Shown one piece after another: positions 7,432 through 16,426 of a DNA stretch of 63,040 bases. The translations under genes were made by a program, and so were the position numbers. The stretch is from the NCBI GenBank assembly GCA_903900265.1, contig CAIUMM010000116.1:1-63040 (forward strand). The letters run 5' to 3'. The DNA comes from an uncultured Pseudomonadota bacterium. Its GTDB lineage: Bacteria; Myxococcota_A; UBA796; SXON01. How positions within the stretch are numbered: the first letter of the stretch is position 1; every line of letters begins with the position of its first letter. A model generated the notes under the pieces. It was not told where the DNA came from. It ran no database searches and saw nothing but the letters and a program-made list of their open reading frames with translations.

Positions 7432-8635
7432 GATAGTTCCGCACGACGCGGGGCGCGAGCAGCAGCGCCGGAAGGCTCAGAAAGAACGTGAGCACGAACC
7501 AGTTCGAATAGCCCCAGAACTCAACGCCAACGCCGGAGATCGCCCCGGATAGCGTGCGCGTAAGGCCCAAGATCCCCGACAGGATCGCCCAGCGCGTCGC
7601 CAAACCGCCCGTGTCCGCCTCGCCGTCACCGCGGCACGCGCGCATCGTGAGCGACATCAGCGCGCTGGTCCCCAGCCCGGCGCTGAGGCTCTCCCCCACC
7701 GAAGCCAGCACGGCAGCCGGTACGCCGCCTACGCCGGCTGCCACCGCATAGCCCACGTTGGACAGCGCCTGCGCAGCACCCAGGACCAAGATCATGCTGG
7801 ACAAGCCGAAGCGGCTGACCAGCGCACCGCCAAGCACCGCTCCCCCCGCCGTCAACACACTGCCGCCCGTGGTGGAGATGATCCCCACATCCCCAGCGTT
7901 CAGCCCCGCGGCGAGCAGAAACGGCCGCGTCATCGGCGCCATCGCGCTGTCGCCCAGCTTGAACAGCAGCACCAGCAAGAACAGCTCCCACGTGCCCGGA
8001 CGCCGCAGCCATCCCGCGAGCACTGCCCCCCATTCCGGAGCGGTCCCGGAAGCCACTTTGGGGACGCGCTTGAGGGCGATCACCCCGATCATCGCGGCCG
8101 CTTGCAGCCCCACGACGGCGCCAAACGCCATCGGCCAGCCATACACGCTGCCCAGCCACGTCGCACCGCCGCCGGCGATAGCCATCGCCCCCCGGTATGC
8201 GGCGATGCGCACGCCGGTGACGCGCCCCTGCTCGGCGGGAGGCACCCGGGCGACGATGTACGCATCGATCGCGATGTCCGCGGTGGCGCTGCCAAACGCA
8301 GCGATCACCAACAAAGGCACCAATCCTGGGCTGTGCGGGTTCAACCCGGTGATCGCGGCGATGGCGACCCCGGCCATCACCATGCCAAGCACAATCCAGT
8401 GGTGCCATGCGCCCATCCGGTCCACGAAAGGCGCCCAGAGCGGCTTCAGGGTCCACGGCAAGCCGACCAGCGTGAACGCTCCCAGACTCGCGAGGTCCGT
8501 GCCTTGCACCCGCAACCAGATCGGGACCAGCTCGTTGATCGCCCCGTACGGCACGCCGGAGGCGAACTCCAAGATGAGGGTTGCAGCCGCAAGTGGCAGA
8601 AATCGCTCGCTGATGTCGCGTTCGGGCCTACTCAC
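7424..8635 (-). CDS. AmpG-like major facilitator permease
   Basis: The product of about 403 residues has roughly 12 hydrophobic segments. Its N-terminal half (SGVPYGAINELVPIWLR, then LGAFTLVGLPWTLKPLWAPFVDR) resembles AmpG and related muropeptide/acetyl-CoA-type transporters. I place the start at the GTG at 8635, which forms a GTGA overlap with the deacetylase stop; the longer frame adds Arg-rich residues copied from the neighbour's other frame. Its place next to a polysaccharide deacetylase suggests cell-wall fragment handling, but the substrate is inferred. Confidence 0.75.
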   Translation of the reverse strand: MSRPERDISERFLPLAAATLILEFASGVPYGAINELVPIWLRVQGTDLASLGAFTLVGLPWTLKPLWAPFVDRMGAWHHWIVLGMVMAGVAIAAITGLNPHSPGLVPLLVIAAFGSATADIAIDAYIVARVPPAEQGRVTGVRIAAYRGAMAIAGGGATWLGSVYGWPMAFGAVVGLQAAAMIGVIALKRVPKVASGTAPEWGAVLAGWLRRPGTWELFLLVLLFKLGDSAMAPMTRPFLLAAGLNAGDVGIISTTGGSVLTAGGAVLGGALVSRFGLSSMILVLGAAQALSNVGYAVAAGVGGVPAAVLASVGESLSAGLGTSALMSLTMRACRGDGEADTGGLATRWAILSGILGLTRTLSGAISGVGVEFWGYSNWFVLTFFLSLPALLLAPRVVRNYRG

Positions 8636-9438
8636 GACTGCGGCTCGTCTGAGGAGCGCATCGCCGCGGACAGCGTCGTGACGGAGATGCCGCGGGCGTC
8701 CCAATCGGCGAGGATCTCGGGAAGCAAGGTCCGCGCGTAGCCTGCGCCATCATGCATCAAGACGATATCGGTTCCAACTGCGTTCTTACAGCGCTGAAGG
8801 ATGACAGCCGGGCTTGCGAACCCGCCGTCCCCGGTGCGCACCGAGCACCACGCGATCGGCAAACCTGCCGCCTGTGCGGCGGCATAAACGCGGGGGCTCA
8901 CCGCGCCGAACGGAGGCCGGAACCAACGCACCGGAGCACCCGCGAGCGCGCTCAACGCGTCGGCCGCGGCCCGCAGCTGCTGCGCCCCTTTGGATGGCGG
9001 CAAAATCGTGAATCGCGCGTCGTGCGCCGGACCGTGCAGCGCCACCTCATGCCCGCCAGCCACGATCGCCTGAACGAGCTCAGGATGCCGTTGCGCGCGA
9101 TCCAGCAGCAAGAAGAACGTCGCGCGCGCGTTGGCTGCAGCCAACGCCTGAAGGATCGGGGACGTTGAAACGGGATCTGGACCGTCGTCGATGGTCAACG
9201 CGAGGCGCCCCGGATGTCGAGCGCGACACAGAGCATCCCCAAACCAGCCCAAATCCGGGCGGGACGACGCCAGCGCTATCGCCCCCATCACGCCCAGCAG
9301 CGCAGCTCCGGACATCGCCGTCGCGACCGGCGCTGCGACGAGCCCCAGCGCGGCCGCGCCTCCAACCGAGATCCCTGCGGTTCCGAGCGCGATCACCGCC
9401 GGTTGCAGCGGCCTCACCGCGCCTCGGGGTGCCAACAT
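8632..9438 (-). CDS. polysaccharide deacetylase (NodB-type)
   Basis: The 268-residue product has an N-terminal hydrophobic region (two or three membrane segments up to residue 57) and a NodB domain. Catalytic signatures are visible: TIDDGPD (metal Asp and catalytic Asp), HGPAHD (the usual HxxxH pair), RPPFG and a late LMHD. It probably removes acetyl groups from a polysaccharide or peptidoglycan at the envelope. It overlaps the upstream gene by 25 bases and the permease by four, so the three are translated together. Confidence 0.85.
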   Translation of the reverse strand: MLAPRGAVRPLQPAVIALGTAGISVGGAAALGLVAAPVATAMSGAALLGVMGAIALASSRPDLGWFGDALCRARHPGRLALTIDDGPDPVSTSPILQALAAANARATFFLLLDRAQRHPELVQAIVAGGHEVALHGPAHDARFTILPPSKGAQQLRAAADALSALAGAPVRWFRPPFGAVSPRVYAAAQAAGLPIAWCSVRTGDGGFASPAVILQRCKNAVGTDIVLMHDGAGYARTLLPEILADWDARGISVTTLSAAMRSSDEPQS

Positions 9439-10256
9439 TCGCGGTCACACGCCTGCACGGCCTCGCGCTGACCGGCGAGCTCCTTCCATGGCGCGTCTCG
9501 GCCGGCGCGCCCGCTCTTCCAGCGACAATGCCGCGCGCCTTCGCCGTCCAGCACCAGCCGCGCCCCCACGTCACAATGGCCGGAGGACCGAACATGGCCG
9601 GGCTCCCCGCCGTCTTTCCGCATCGCCTTCAGCCCCCGCCACACTTCGGGCGGCGTGCGTTGGAACGAAGCGACGACGTCCCGAAGCGGCCAAGGCTCCG
9701 CCGGGACGTTCGCCCACGGGGCGATCACCCGCACGCCATCTGCACCGGCCGCGCCCCACGCGCGCGCCTCGGTCACCGACGTAGAAGGACTCGCGGCGGC
9801 TTCGAGGTCGACCTTTGCCTTGCGGACTTCGCGGGCCTCAGCGAGCGCCACGAACGCATCGACGGAGGGCTGCTCCACCACGACGCGGCGGACACCGCCG
9901 TCGATCATGCGCATCGCCGCCGCGGCGTTCAAGCCCACCGACGTCGTCCGAACGGTCACGGGCACATCGAGCCGATGGCAGAACCGGATGAGATCGCCTA
10001 ACAGCGCATTTTCAGGCCGGGAGACCAGCGTGACCGGAACCGGGCCATGCGCGAGGAACAGGTCGAGCACGCGCCCTTGCCATTCTTCCAGCGGGCGCGA
10101 GGCGCCCTGCTCTCCGACCGCCGCGAGATCATCGAGCTCGATCAGCAGCTGTGCTGGCCCGCTCGGAACGCGGCTCCGCAGCCAGCTGGGGAGCGTAGAG
10201 ACGCGCAGGTGAAACGCCGCACGTGCTTGCACCCGCAGGCGCGTGATCACATTCAT
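9414..10256 (-). CDS. radical-SAM-like protein lacking the cluster motif
   Basis: The 280-residue product has the middle of a radical SAM barrel: strands of the type VTLVSRPENALL, LDVPVTVRTTSVGL and VRRVVVEQPS in the order seen in such enzymes. It ends with a SPASM-like region (HCDVGARLVLDGEG, then HCRW and a late Cys-Asp-Arg-Glu-Cys). The N-terminal CxxxCxxC that binds the catalytic [4Fe-4S] cluster is absent; only one Cys (Phe-Cys-His) lies in the barrel. It may be an inactive homologue with a structural role. It heads the deacetylase/permease/DUF5522 operon. The assignment is by pattern only. Confidence 0.5.
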   Translation of the reverse strand: MNVITRLRVQARAAFHLRVSTLPSWLRSRVPSGPAQLLIELDDLAAVGEQGASRPLEEWQGRVLDLFLAHGPVPVTLVSRPENALLGDLIRFCHRLDVPVTVRTTSVGLNAAAAMRMIDGGVRRVVVEQPSVDAFVALAEAREVRKAKVDLEAAASPSTSVTEARAWGAAGADGVRVIAPWANVPAEPWPLRDVVASFQRTPPEVWRGLKAMRKDGGEPGHVRSSGHCDVGARLVLDGEGARHCRWKSGRAGRDAPWKELAGQREAVQACDRECWHPEAR

Positions 10257-10314
10257 TCAATCACCGATGCCAGCGACGGCACTATTGTTTGGCGCGACGC
10301 TTTTAGCGACATCG

Positions 10315-10776
10315 TCAGGGATAAAGGTCAATTTTCACCCCGGCCGGGCCGAGCGTAGCCGCGAGCTGATCCGCCGCAGCCGCTTCTTCTTGTGCGGACT
10401 TGCGCACTTCCAAAACCGCGAGGTCAAACGCGGCGAGATCGCCTGCCGTCCATGCCTTCGATGCCGCCCCGTAGGCATCCGCCCGATGCTTCCACGCCGA
10501 CACCAACGCCGCGTGCCCGGAACCCAGCTGCGGATCCGCAGGTTGAACCTTTGCCGCCTGCGCCGCTACCGCCTCCGCGGCGTGCAAGGTCGTGGTCGAA
10601 ACCGTACCGGCGACCGAGGCGGCGTCCGCCTCATTGCGCTTTACGTTGCTGGCGATCTGCAAGAACTGCTCGCCCAACGCGCGGTTTTGCATGAATACGG
10701 GCTTCATCTGCCCCGCGTACGCCTCTCCCGCCGCAGCGAGCGGATCCTGGGAACAAGCAAGCAACAGCAGCCACAT
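10315..10776 (-). CDS. small putative lipoprotein
   Basis: The 153-residue product begins Met-Trp-Leu-Leu-Leu-Leu-Ala-Cys, a very short lipoprotein signal with the lipid-accepting Cys at residue 8. The rest is Ala-rich and helical with no recognised domain. It is 58 bases upstream of the radical-SAM-like operon on the same strand. The frame upstream of the ATG is antisense to the acyl-CoA dehydrogenase gene and is not coding. Confidence 0.6.
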   Translation of the reverse strand: MWLLLLACSQDPLAAAGEAYAGQMKPVFMQNRALGEQFLQIASNVKRNEADAASVAGTVSTTTLHAAEAVAAQAAKVQPADPQLGSGHAALVSAWKHRADAYGAASKAWTAGDLAAFDLAVLEVRKSAQEEAAAADQLAATLGPAGVKIDLYP

Positions 10777-10863
10777 GTCGCCGCTGATAACCCGTACAGC
10801 GCGCTTCGGAACCACCGACGCAAACCGCACACGACGCGATAAAGCGCAGGCTCGCCGGAAAGC

Positions 10864-12006
10864 ATGATGTTCACACTCTCTGAAGACCAACAAGCCCTCG
10901 TTCAAGCCGCCCGCACCGCAGCCCTCACCGAGCTGGCAGCGACCGTAAAAGAGGATGACGAACGCGAGCACTTTCGCAAAGACCAGTTCCAACGCCTCGG
11001 CGCAGCCGGCCTTTGCGGCGTACCGACCAGCGAGGACTGGGGTGGGCTTGGCCTTGGCTACGTCGAATATGCGCTGGTGATCGAGGAGATCGCGAAGGTC
11101 GCGCCGTCCTACGCCGTGTCGGTCGCGGTGAGCGGTTTGCCGCAGGTCATCCTTGCCCAGTTCGGCAACGACGAACAACGCGCGCGCTGGATGCCCGGCC
11201 TCGCCGCGGGCGAGCTGCTCGGAGCTTTCGCGCTCTCCGAGCCCGGCAGCGGATCCGACGCCGCGAGCTTGCGCACCACCGCGGTGCGCGAGGGCGAAAA
11301 CTACGTTCTGAACGGCACCAAGTTCTGGATCACGCACGGCGGATACGCCGACATCTACGTGGTGATGGCGCGCACCGGCGGGCCCGGGCCGAAGGGCGTC
11401 AGCGCCTTCCTCGTCCCCGGCGACACCCCAGGGCTCTCGTTCGGCAAGAAAGAAGAGAAGATGGGCCTGCGCGCATCACCGACGGTAGAGATGATCCTTG
11501 AAAACGCGACCATCCCAGCGAGCAACCGCATCGGCGCCGAGGGCATCGGATTCTCGGTCGCGATGAGCGCGCTGGACTCCGGCCGAATCACCATCGCCGC
11601 GACGGCGCTCGGGATCGCCCAGTCGGCCATGGACTGCGCCGGCCGCTACGCCGTGGCTCGCAAGCAGTTCGACCAGGCGATCATCGACTTTCAGGGCGTC
11701 GGGTTCATGCTCGCCGACATGGCGGTGCGCATCGAGCAAGCGCGCCTGCTGACCCACAAAGCCGCGTGGCTGAAGGACAACCAGCTCCCCTTCTCCCCCA
11801 CCGCCGCGATGGCCAAGTGCGCGGCCACCGACTGCGCGATGGCGGTGACCACCGACGCCGTTCAAGTGCTCGGCGGCTACGGCTACACCCGCGAATACCC
11901 GATCGAACGCCTGATGCGTGACGCGAAGGTGATGCAGATCGTCGAAGGCACCAATCAGGTGCAACGCGTGGTGATCGCGCGCAACCTCAAGCGCGGCTGG
12001 GAATAG
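10864..12006 (+). CDS. acyl-CoA dehydrogenase
   Basis: The 380-residue product is a full-length, typical family member. It has the FAD/substrate motif LGAFALSEPGSGSDA (about residue 117), the central beta domain with KFWITHGG, and the C-terminal helical domain with the arginine/FAD motif and the IVEGTNQVQR segment holding the catalytic glutamate. It oxidises acyl-CoA to the 2-enoyl-CoA with FAD, passing electrons to ETF. Short- or medium-chain saturated and branched substrates are both possible. A GGAA sequence precedes the ATG. It ends at a strong hairpin shared with rpsA. Confidence 0.92.
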   Translation: MMFTLSEDQQALVQAARTAALTELAATVKEDDEREHFRKDQFQRLGAAGLCGVPTSEDWGGLGLGYVEYALVIEEIAKVAPSYAVSVAVSGLPQVILAQFGNDEQRARWMPGLAAGELLGAFALSEPGSGSDAASLRTTAVREGENYVLNGTKFWITHGGYADIYVVMARTGGPGPKGVSAFLVPGDTPGLSFGKKEEKMGLRASPTVEMILENATIPASNRIGAEGIGFSVAMSALDSGRITIAATALGIAQSAMDCAGRYAVARKQFDQAIIDFQGVGFMLADMAVRIEQARLLTHKAAWLKDNQLPFSPTAAMAKCAATDCAMAVTTDAVQVLGGYGYTREYPIERLMRDAKVMQIVEGTNQVQRVVIARNLKRGWE

Positions 12007-12088
12007 CAGCCGGCGGCGTTGCCGCCAGAGCGTTGCAGGAGCAGCCCGGGTGACCAAGCCCTCCACTTGAGACCCCAAAACGCAGAAC

Positions 12089-12114
12089 GCTCCGGAGGAC
12101 GAATCCTCCGGAGC
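12089..12114 (-). terminator. strong hairpin terminator shared by rpsA and the acyl-CoA dehydrogenase gene
   Basis: A perfect 11-base stem (GCTCCGGAGGA / TCCTCCGGAGC) closes a CGAA tetraloop. On the minus strand it is followed by a T-rich stretch ending GCGTTTT. A second, smaller hairpin (GGCCAC / GTGGCC, 12122-12137) lies between it and the rpsA stop. Confidence 0.75.
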
Positions 12115-12150
12115 GCCTGCAGGCCACCTTAGTGGCCCGGTTGCCCTGGA

Positions 12151-13860
12151 CTAACGGTCGCGCATGCGGCGAGAGAGGTCGCCCATGATGTCGCCGAGGC
12201 GCGCAGAAGAGTCGCCCTGCTTGCGCAGGATCTCCTTCACGTCGCCGCCAGCCGCGCGATCAACCGCACCACGCTCCGACAGGCTGACCTTGCGGTCGTG
12301 GGTGTCGATGTTGATGATCTCCGCGTTGATCGCCTGGTTGTCGGGGTAAGCCGACTGCCAGTCGCCAGCGCCGTTGATGAGCTCGCTGTAGTGGACGAGG
12401 CCTTCGATGCCATCTTCCAGCTCGACGAACACGCCGAAGTCGGCCTTGTGGACGACCTTTCCAGCGATGACCTGGCCGAGGTAGTAGCGACCGGAGACGC
12501 CCAACCACGGATCTTCGGAGAGCGCCTTGATCGAGAGGCTGAACCGCTCGTTCTCGACGTCTACGTTGAGCACGCGTGCCTCCACCTCGTCGCCCTTGTT
12601 GAAGCGCTCGGAGGGGTGACGGACGCGCTGGCCCCAGCTCATGTCGGAGATGTGCACCAAGCCGTCGATGCCTTCTTCGATGCCGATGAAGATGCCGAAG
12701 TCGGTGATGTTGCGCACCTTGCCGCGAACGATCGTGCCCACCGGGTACTTGTCGCTGATCGCCTTCCAGGGGTTGGCTTCAAGCTGACGCATACCGAGGG
12801 AGATGCGACGGTTCTCGAGATCGATACCGAGCACCATGGCCTCGACGAGGTCCGCCTGGTTGACGAGCTTCGAGGGGTTCTTGAGGCGCTTGTTCCAGGT
12901 CATCTCGGAGATGTGGACCAAGCCTTCGATGCCGTCTTCCAGCTCGACGAACGCGCCGTAGTCGACAATGCTGACGACCTTGCCGCGGACGATCGCGCCG
13001 ACCGGGTACTTGTACTCGGCGTCGTCCCAAGGATCGGGACGGATCTGCTTGTAGCCGAGGGAGACGCGCTGGCTGTCTTCGTCGTACTTGAGCACCTTGA
13101 CTTCGATCTGCTGGCTGACTTCGAACATCTCGCTGGGGTGCGTGATGCGCCCGTAAGACATGTCGGTGATGTGCAGCAAGCCGTCGATGCCACCGAGGTC
13201 CACGAACGCGCCGTAGTCGGTGATGTTCTTGATCGTGCCGAGCATGATCGCGTTGACCTTCAAGGACTTGAGGGTCTCGCTCTTCTTGTCTTCGCGGTCA
13301 CGCTCGAGGAGAACGCGGCGAGAGAGCACGATGTTGCCGCGCTTCTTGTTGAACTTGATGATCTTGAACTCGTGGGTCTCGCCGATGAGGCGGTCGAGGT
13401 TCTTGACCGGACGGAGATCGACCTGCGAGCCGGGGAGGAACGCCTTGACGCCGATGTCGACGGCGAGGCCGCCCTTGACGCGGCCGATGATCGCACCCTT
13501 AACGGTCTCGTCCTTCTCGACGGCCTTGGAGATCTCGTCCCATGCGCGCATGAGATCGGCCTTCTCCTTGGAGAGCTCGAGCAGGCCGTCTTCTTCGCTC
13601 ATCTGGTCGAGGTAGACGTCGACGACGTCACCGACCTTGACCGTGAGCTCGCCCTGATCGTTGATGAACTCGGACTTCTTGATGGAGCCTTCGGCCTTGT
13701 AGCCGATGTCCACGGTGACCAACTCATCGCCGATCTCGATGATCGTGCCCTTGACCACGCTTTGTTCGCGGATGGACTTGTCGTTGAGGAACTCGTCGAA
13801 GAAGCTCTTGAAGTCGTCGGAGCTGATCTGGTCGAGGGGGGTATCGAGATCGATAGACAT
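12151..13860 (-). CDS. rpsA: 30S ribosomal protein S1
   Basis: The 569-residue product contains six S1 RNA-binding repeats, clearest in the four C-terminal copies that repeat VGTIVRGKV...DFGIFIGIEEGIDGLVHIS. Length and order match bacterial S1, which binds mRNA and assists initiation on the small subunit. The ATG at 13860 is chosen because an AGGA lies upstream; nine residues further upstream are unlikely. It follows cmk on the same strand, the common bacterial cmk-rpsA order. The leader carries a promoter and a GC-rich hairpin. Confidence 0.95.
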   Translation of the reverse strand: MSIDLDTPLDQISSDDFKSFFDEFLNDKSIREQSVVKGTIIEIGDELVTVDIGYKAEGSIKKSEFINDQGELTVKVGDVVDVYLDQMSEEDGLLELSKEKADLMRAWDEISKAVEKDETVKGAIIGRVKGGLAVDIGVKAFLPGSQVDLRPVKNLDRLIGETHEFKIIKFNKKRGNIVLSRRVLLERDREDKKSETLKSLKVNAIMLGTIKNITDYGAFVDLGGIDGLLHITDMSYGRITHPSEMFEVSQQIEVKVLKYDEDSQRVSLGYKQIRPDPWDDAEYKYPVGAIVRGKVVSIVDYGAFVELEDGIEGLVHISEMTWNKRLKNPSKLVNQADLVEAMVLGIDLENRRISLGMRQLEANPWKAISDKYPVGTIVRGKVRNITDFGIFIGIEEGIDGLVHISDMSWGQRVRHPSERFNKGDEVEARVLNVDVENERFSLSIKALSEDPWLGVSGRYYLGQVIAGKVVHKADFGVFVELEDGIEGLVHYSELINGAGDWQSAYPDNQAINAEIINIDTHDRKVSLSERGAVDRAAGGDVKEILRKQGDSSARLGDIMGDLSRRMRDR

Positions 13861-13928
13861 GTAAGAGATTGATCCTGAGTCCGGCACCGAAGCCGGACAT
13901 TGAAAGTTCGAAGAGGAAGGTTCATACC

Positions 13929-13955
13929 GGTCCCCCCCCGGGATTGGGGGGAGCC
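13929..13955 (-). promoter_or_regulatory. GC-rich hairpin in the rpsA leader
   Basis: GG(T)CCCCCC and GGGGGG(A)GCC can pair across a short loop in the leader, about 70-95 bases before the rpsA ATG. S1 is known in other bacteria to control its own translation through leader structure; a similar role here is inferred. Confidence 0.4.
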
Positions 13956-14021
13956 TTCAGCTCAATCGCCTCCTCGCTGCGATCATGCCGTGCCTGACAG
14001 AGCGATCTGCTCGGCCCGGCG

Positions 14022-14049
14022 CGCATATTCCGCGCGCCTGCTTTGTCAA
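14022..14049 (-). promoter_or_regulatory. candidate rpsA promoter
   Basis: A perfect TTGACA (14049-14044, minus strand) is followed after 16 bases by TATGCG (14027-14022). It would give rpsA its own start in addition to read-through from cmk, with a leader of about 155 bases. The -10 match is modest. Confidence 0.45.
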
Positions 14050-14112
14050 GGCCAAACCGGGCGCTCAAATCAGGGAGCGGCGTGCTCTACTATGCAAATC
14101 GCAGCACGACTT

Positions 14113-14787
14113 TCAGGCGCCCCGCTCACGAGCGAGCGCGATCACCTGCGACACGATCTCCTCGACGCTTCGACCGGTGGTATCGACATAAACGGCGTCA
14201 TCCGCCACGCGAAGCGGAGCGGTCTCCCGTCCTGAGTCCTGCGCATCTCGGGCTGCGAGCTGTGCACGAACCGCAGACAGCGGCACGCCAGGCGCCTCCG
14301 CGTGACGTCGCCGCGCACGTTCATCGAGCGAAGCGTCCAGATAGATCTTCAGCTGCGCCTTGGGGAGCACGACCGTTCCGATGTCTCTGCCGTCCATCAC
14401 CACGCCGCCGCGGGCGCCGAGATCGCGCTGGGTCTGCAGCAACGCGGCGCGGACGCCGGGATGTACGGCTACAGCGCTCGCCGCACGACCTACGACTTCG
14501 CCGCGAATATTCTGTGTTTCATCCTCCCCATCGATAGACACGTGCAACGAGCTGTCGCGCCAATCAAAGCCAAAGCGCAGCGATTCGGCGCGCCGTCCCG
14601 CGGCCACCGCGTCGGCAGGGTCCTCCCCAGCTCGGAGCAGCCGCAGCCCAACCCCGCGGTACAACGTGCCGGTATCTACGTAGAGATATCCCAACCGAGC
14701 CGCCACGAACCGGGCGACCGTGCCCTTACCGGACGACGCGGGACCATCGATCGCGATCGCAATACGCACGCCCCCTGCTACCCGCAC
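14113..14787 (-). CDS. cmk: cytidylate kinase
   Basis: The product of up to 224 residues has the P-loop IAIDGPASSGKGT, the LGYLYVDTGTLYR segment, the central VVMDGRDIGTVV strand and the RRRHAE lid region, all diagnostic of CMP/dCMP kinase. It phosphorylates CMP and dCMP with ATP in pyrimidine salvage. Two GTG starts are possible (14787 and 14769); the second removes six residues and places Val-Arg-Ile right before the P-loop strand. Gene order with rpsA is conserved widely. Confidence 0.93.
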   Translation of the reverse strand: MRVAGGVRIAIAIDGPASSGKGTVARFVAARLGYLYVDTGTLYRGVGLRLLRAGEDPADAVAAGRRAESLRFGFDWRDSSLHVSIDGEDETQNIRGEVVGRAASAVAVHPGVRAALLQTQRDLGARGGVVMDGRDIGTVVLPKAQLKIYLDASLDERARRRHAEAPGVPLSAVRAQLAARDAQDSGRETAPLRVADDAVYVDTTGRSVEEIVSQVIALARERGA

Positions 14788-14851
14788 CGGTCACCATCCG
14801 CCACTTCTGGGGCGGCTCGCTCGCGGCGGACCTGCGGGCTACACGGCAGCC

Positions 14852-15799
14852 ATGAACGCCTTGCACCTTGGTTCCGACGGCCCATCGCTCGTGCAAAAGA
14901 ACCCCGAGCCGCGCTTCGGAGAGGCGCACGTGCGTGTGCGGCTCGCCGGGGTGTGCGCGACCGATCTGGAGCTGATCAAAGGCTACATGGGCTTTGAGGG
15001 CACGCTCGGACATGAGTGGATCGGCGAAGTTGAATCCTGCGAAGACGCGCGACTCGTCGGTCAACGCGTAGTCGGCGACATCAACTGCCCGTGTGGCGTC
15101 TGCGCCACGTGCGCGGCCGGAAGACCGACCCACTGCCCGTCGCGCACGGTGCTCGGTATCGTTGGACGAGACGGTGCTTTCGCCGAGCACCTCTCGCTAC
15201 CCGCCGCGAACTTGCATCGCGTGCCGGACTCGGTCTCCGACGAAGCCGCGGTGTTCGTCGAGCCGCTCGCCGCCGCCTGTGAAATTCTGGAGCAAGTCCA
15301 GGTGCGTCCTTCCATGCGTGTGCTGGTGCTCGGCACCGGACGGCTCGGCCAGCTGTGTGCCCGGGTCTTGGCGCTGACCGGCGCCGACGTAGCGGCGATC
15401 GGCCGCAACCCGGCTACTCTGCGGCTCTTGCCAGGAGGCATACGAAGCGTAGCGCTCAGCGACGCACGCGCCGAGGTCGGCGCGGACATCGTCGTGGACT
15501 GCACCGGGAACCCGGACGGCATCGGTCTGGCAAGCTCGCTGCTGCGTCCCAGAGGCACGCTCGTGCTGAAGACCACCGTTCACGATGTAGGCCGCATTGA
15601 GCCCAACCGCTGGGTGATCGACGAGCTGACCGTGGTGGGCTCGCGTTGCGGGCCCTTCGAGCCCGCGCTGCGCTTGCTCGCGTCGGGAGCGATAGACCCG
15701 CGCCCGCTGATCACCGCACGCTACGCGCTACGCGACGGGCTGCAGGCCCTCGAGCGCGCAGCAGCGCCCGGCGCAGTGAAGGTGCTGATCGAGCCGTAG
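14852..15799 (+). CDS. zinc-dependent alcohol dehydrogenase family protein (MDR)
   Basis: The 315-residue product has the medium-chain dehydrogenase layout: catalytic-zinc ligands in GVCATDLEL (Cys), LGHEWIGEV (His-Glu) and FVEPLAA (Glu). A structural zinc site of four cysteines lies in CPCGVCATCAAGRPTHC, and a Rossmann motif VLVLGTGRLGQLCA (about residue 152) follows. The short C-terminal half is slightly compact for the family. The substrate cannot be told; the closest look is to threonine/sorbitol-type dehydrogenases acting on polyols or secondary alcohols. Confidence 0.85.
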   Translation: MNALHLGSDGPSLVQKNPEPRFGEAHVRVRLAGVCATDLELIKGYMGFEGTLGHEWIGEVESCEDARLVGQRVVGDINCPCGVCATCAAGRPTHCPSRTVLGIVGRDGAFAEHLSLPAANLHRVPDSVSDEAAVFVEPLAAACEILEQVQVRPSMRVLVLGTGRLGQLCARVLALTGADVAAIGRNPATLRLLPGGIRSVALSDARAEVGADIVVDCTGNPDGIGLASSLLRPRGTLVLKTTVHDVGRIEPNRWVIDELTVVGSRCGPFEPALRLLASGAIDPRPLITARYALRDGLQALERAAAPGAVKVLIEP

Positions 15800-15840
15800 T
15801 CGGCGCGCACCGTCCCCACGCCCCAGATTCCGAGGGTCTT

Positions 15841-16284
15841 TCAGCGAAGCGGCGCGCCGTCCCCATCGGTAGAGACAGTGAGCACATCGATGAAGCTCCA
15901 GATCCACACCACCCACACCAGAAAACCGAAGGAGCACACGGTGATCAGCATCTGAGCCATGCCCCGACCGGAGCGCCCGACGTAGAAGTTGTGTATACCA
16001 AAGCTACCAATAAACAGAGCGAGGACCACATAGAGCGCGTGGGACTTCGCCGCGGAAGCAGGACGCGGCGGCGCCTGTCCCCCCGGTAGTGGGGGCGGCG
16101 GCATCGCCGGGGGCATCGGTGGGGGAGTGGTGGCGAGCGCCGCGGAGATCGGCAACCAACCCGCCATCCCCTCCCGCCAGACGTGGTCCGTAGAGGCCAA
16201 CTCCAACATACCCAACTTCTCGCGGAGCTGCTCCACGGTGTACGGGCCGCTCTGTTGGCCGTTCTTCATGACGAACCACTGCAT
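15841..16284 (-). CDS. GYF_2 plus TM2 domain membrane protein
   Basis: The 147-residue product starts with a GYF_2-type domain (WFVMKNGQQSGPYTVEQLRE, then VWREGMAGWLPIS). A Pro-rich linker follows (residues of about 55-80), then a C-terminal TM2 domain with two hydrophobic segments (VVLALFIGSFGIHNFYVGR and the final VWVVWIWSFIDVL). GYF domains bind Pro-rich peptides, so it may tether partners at the membrane. The ATG at 16284 has GAGGAG just upstream. Confidence 0.8.
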   Translation of the reverse strand: MQWFVMKNGQQSGPYTVEQLREKLGMLELASTDHVWREGMAGWLPISAALATTPPPMPPAMPPPPLPGGQAPPRPASAAKSHALYVVLALFIGSFGIHNFYVGRSGRGMAQMLITVCSFGFLVWVVWIWSFIDVLTVSTDGDGAPLR

Positions 16285-16426
16285 GTCGCTCCTCAAAAAA
16301 TCCGCAGGAAGGTATCGCGGAAGGGCGGAGAGCGACGAAACGATTTGCCCGAAGGTCGACCGTTCGATACGCCGCTCAGCCCGCCGACAACCACGTCAGC
16401 AATCCTCTCCGAAAGCGAGCTTCCAA

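Noticed and set aside
12298..13872. Open frame of 524 codons on the plus strand
   Set aside because: It is antisense to rpsA over its whole length, is very rich in Asp, Val, Glu and Leu, and has no domain or ribosome site; it arises from the codon bias of the S1 gene.
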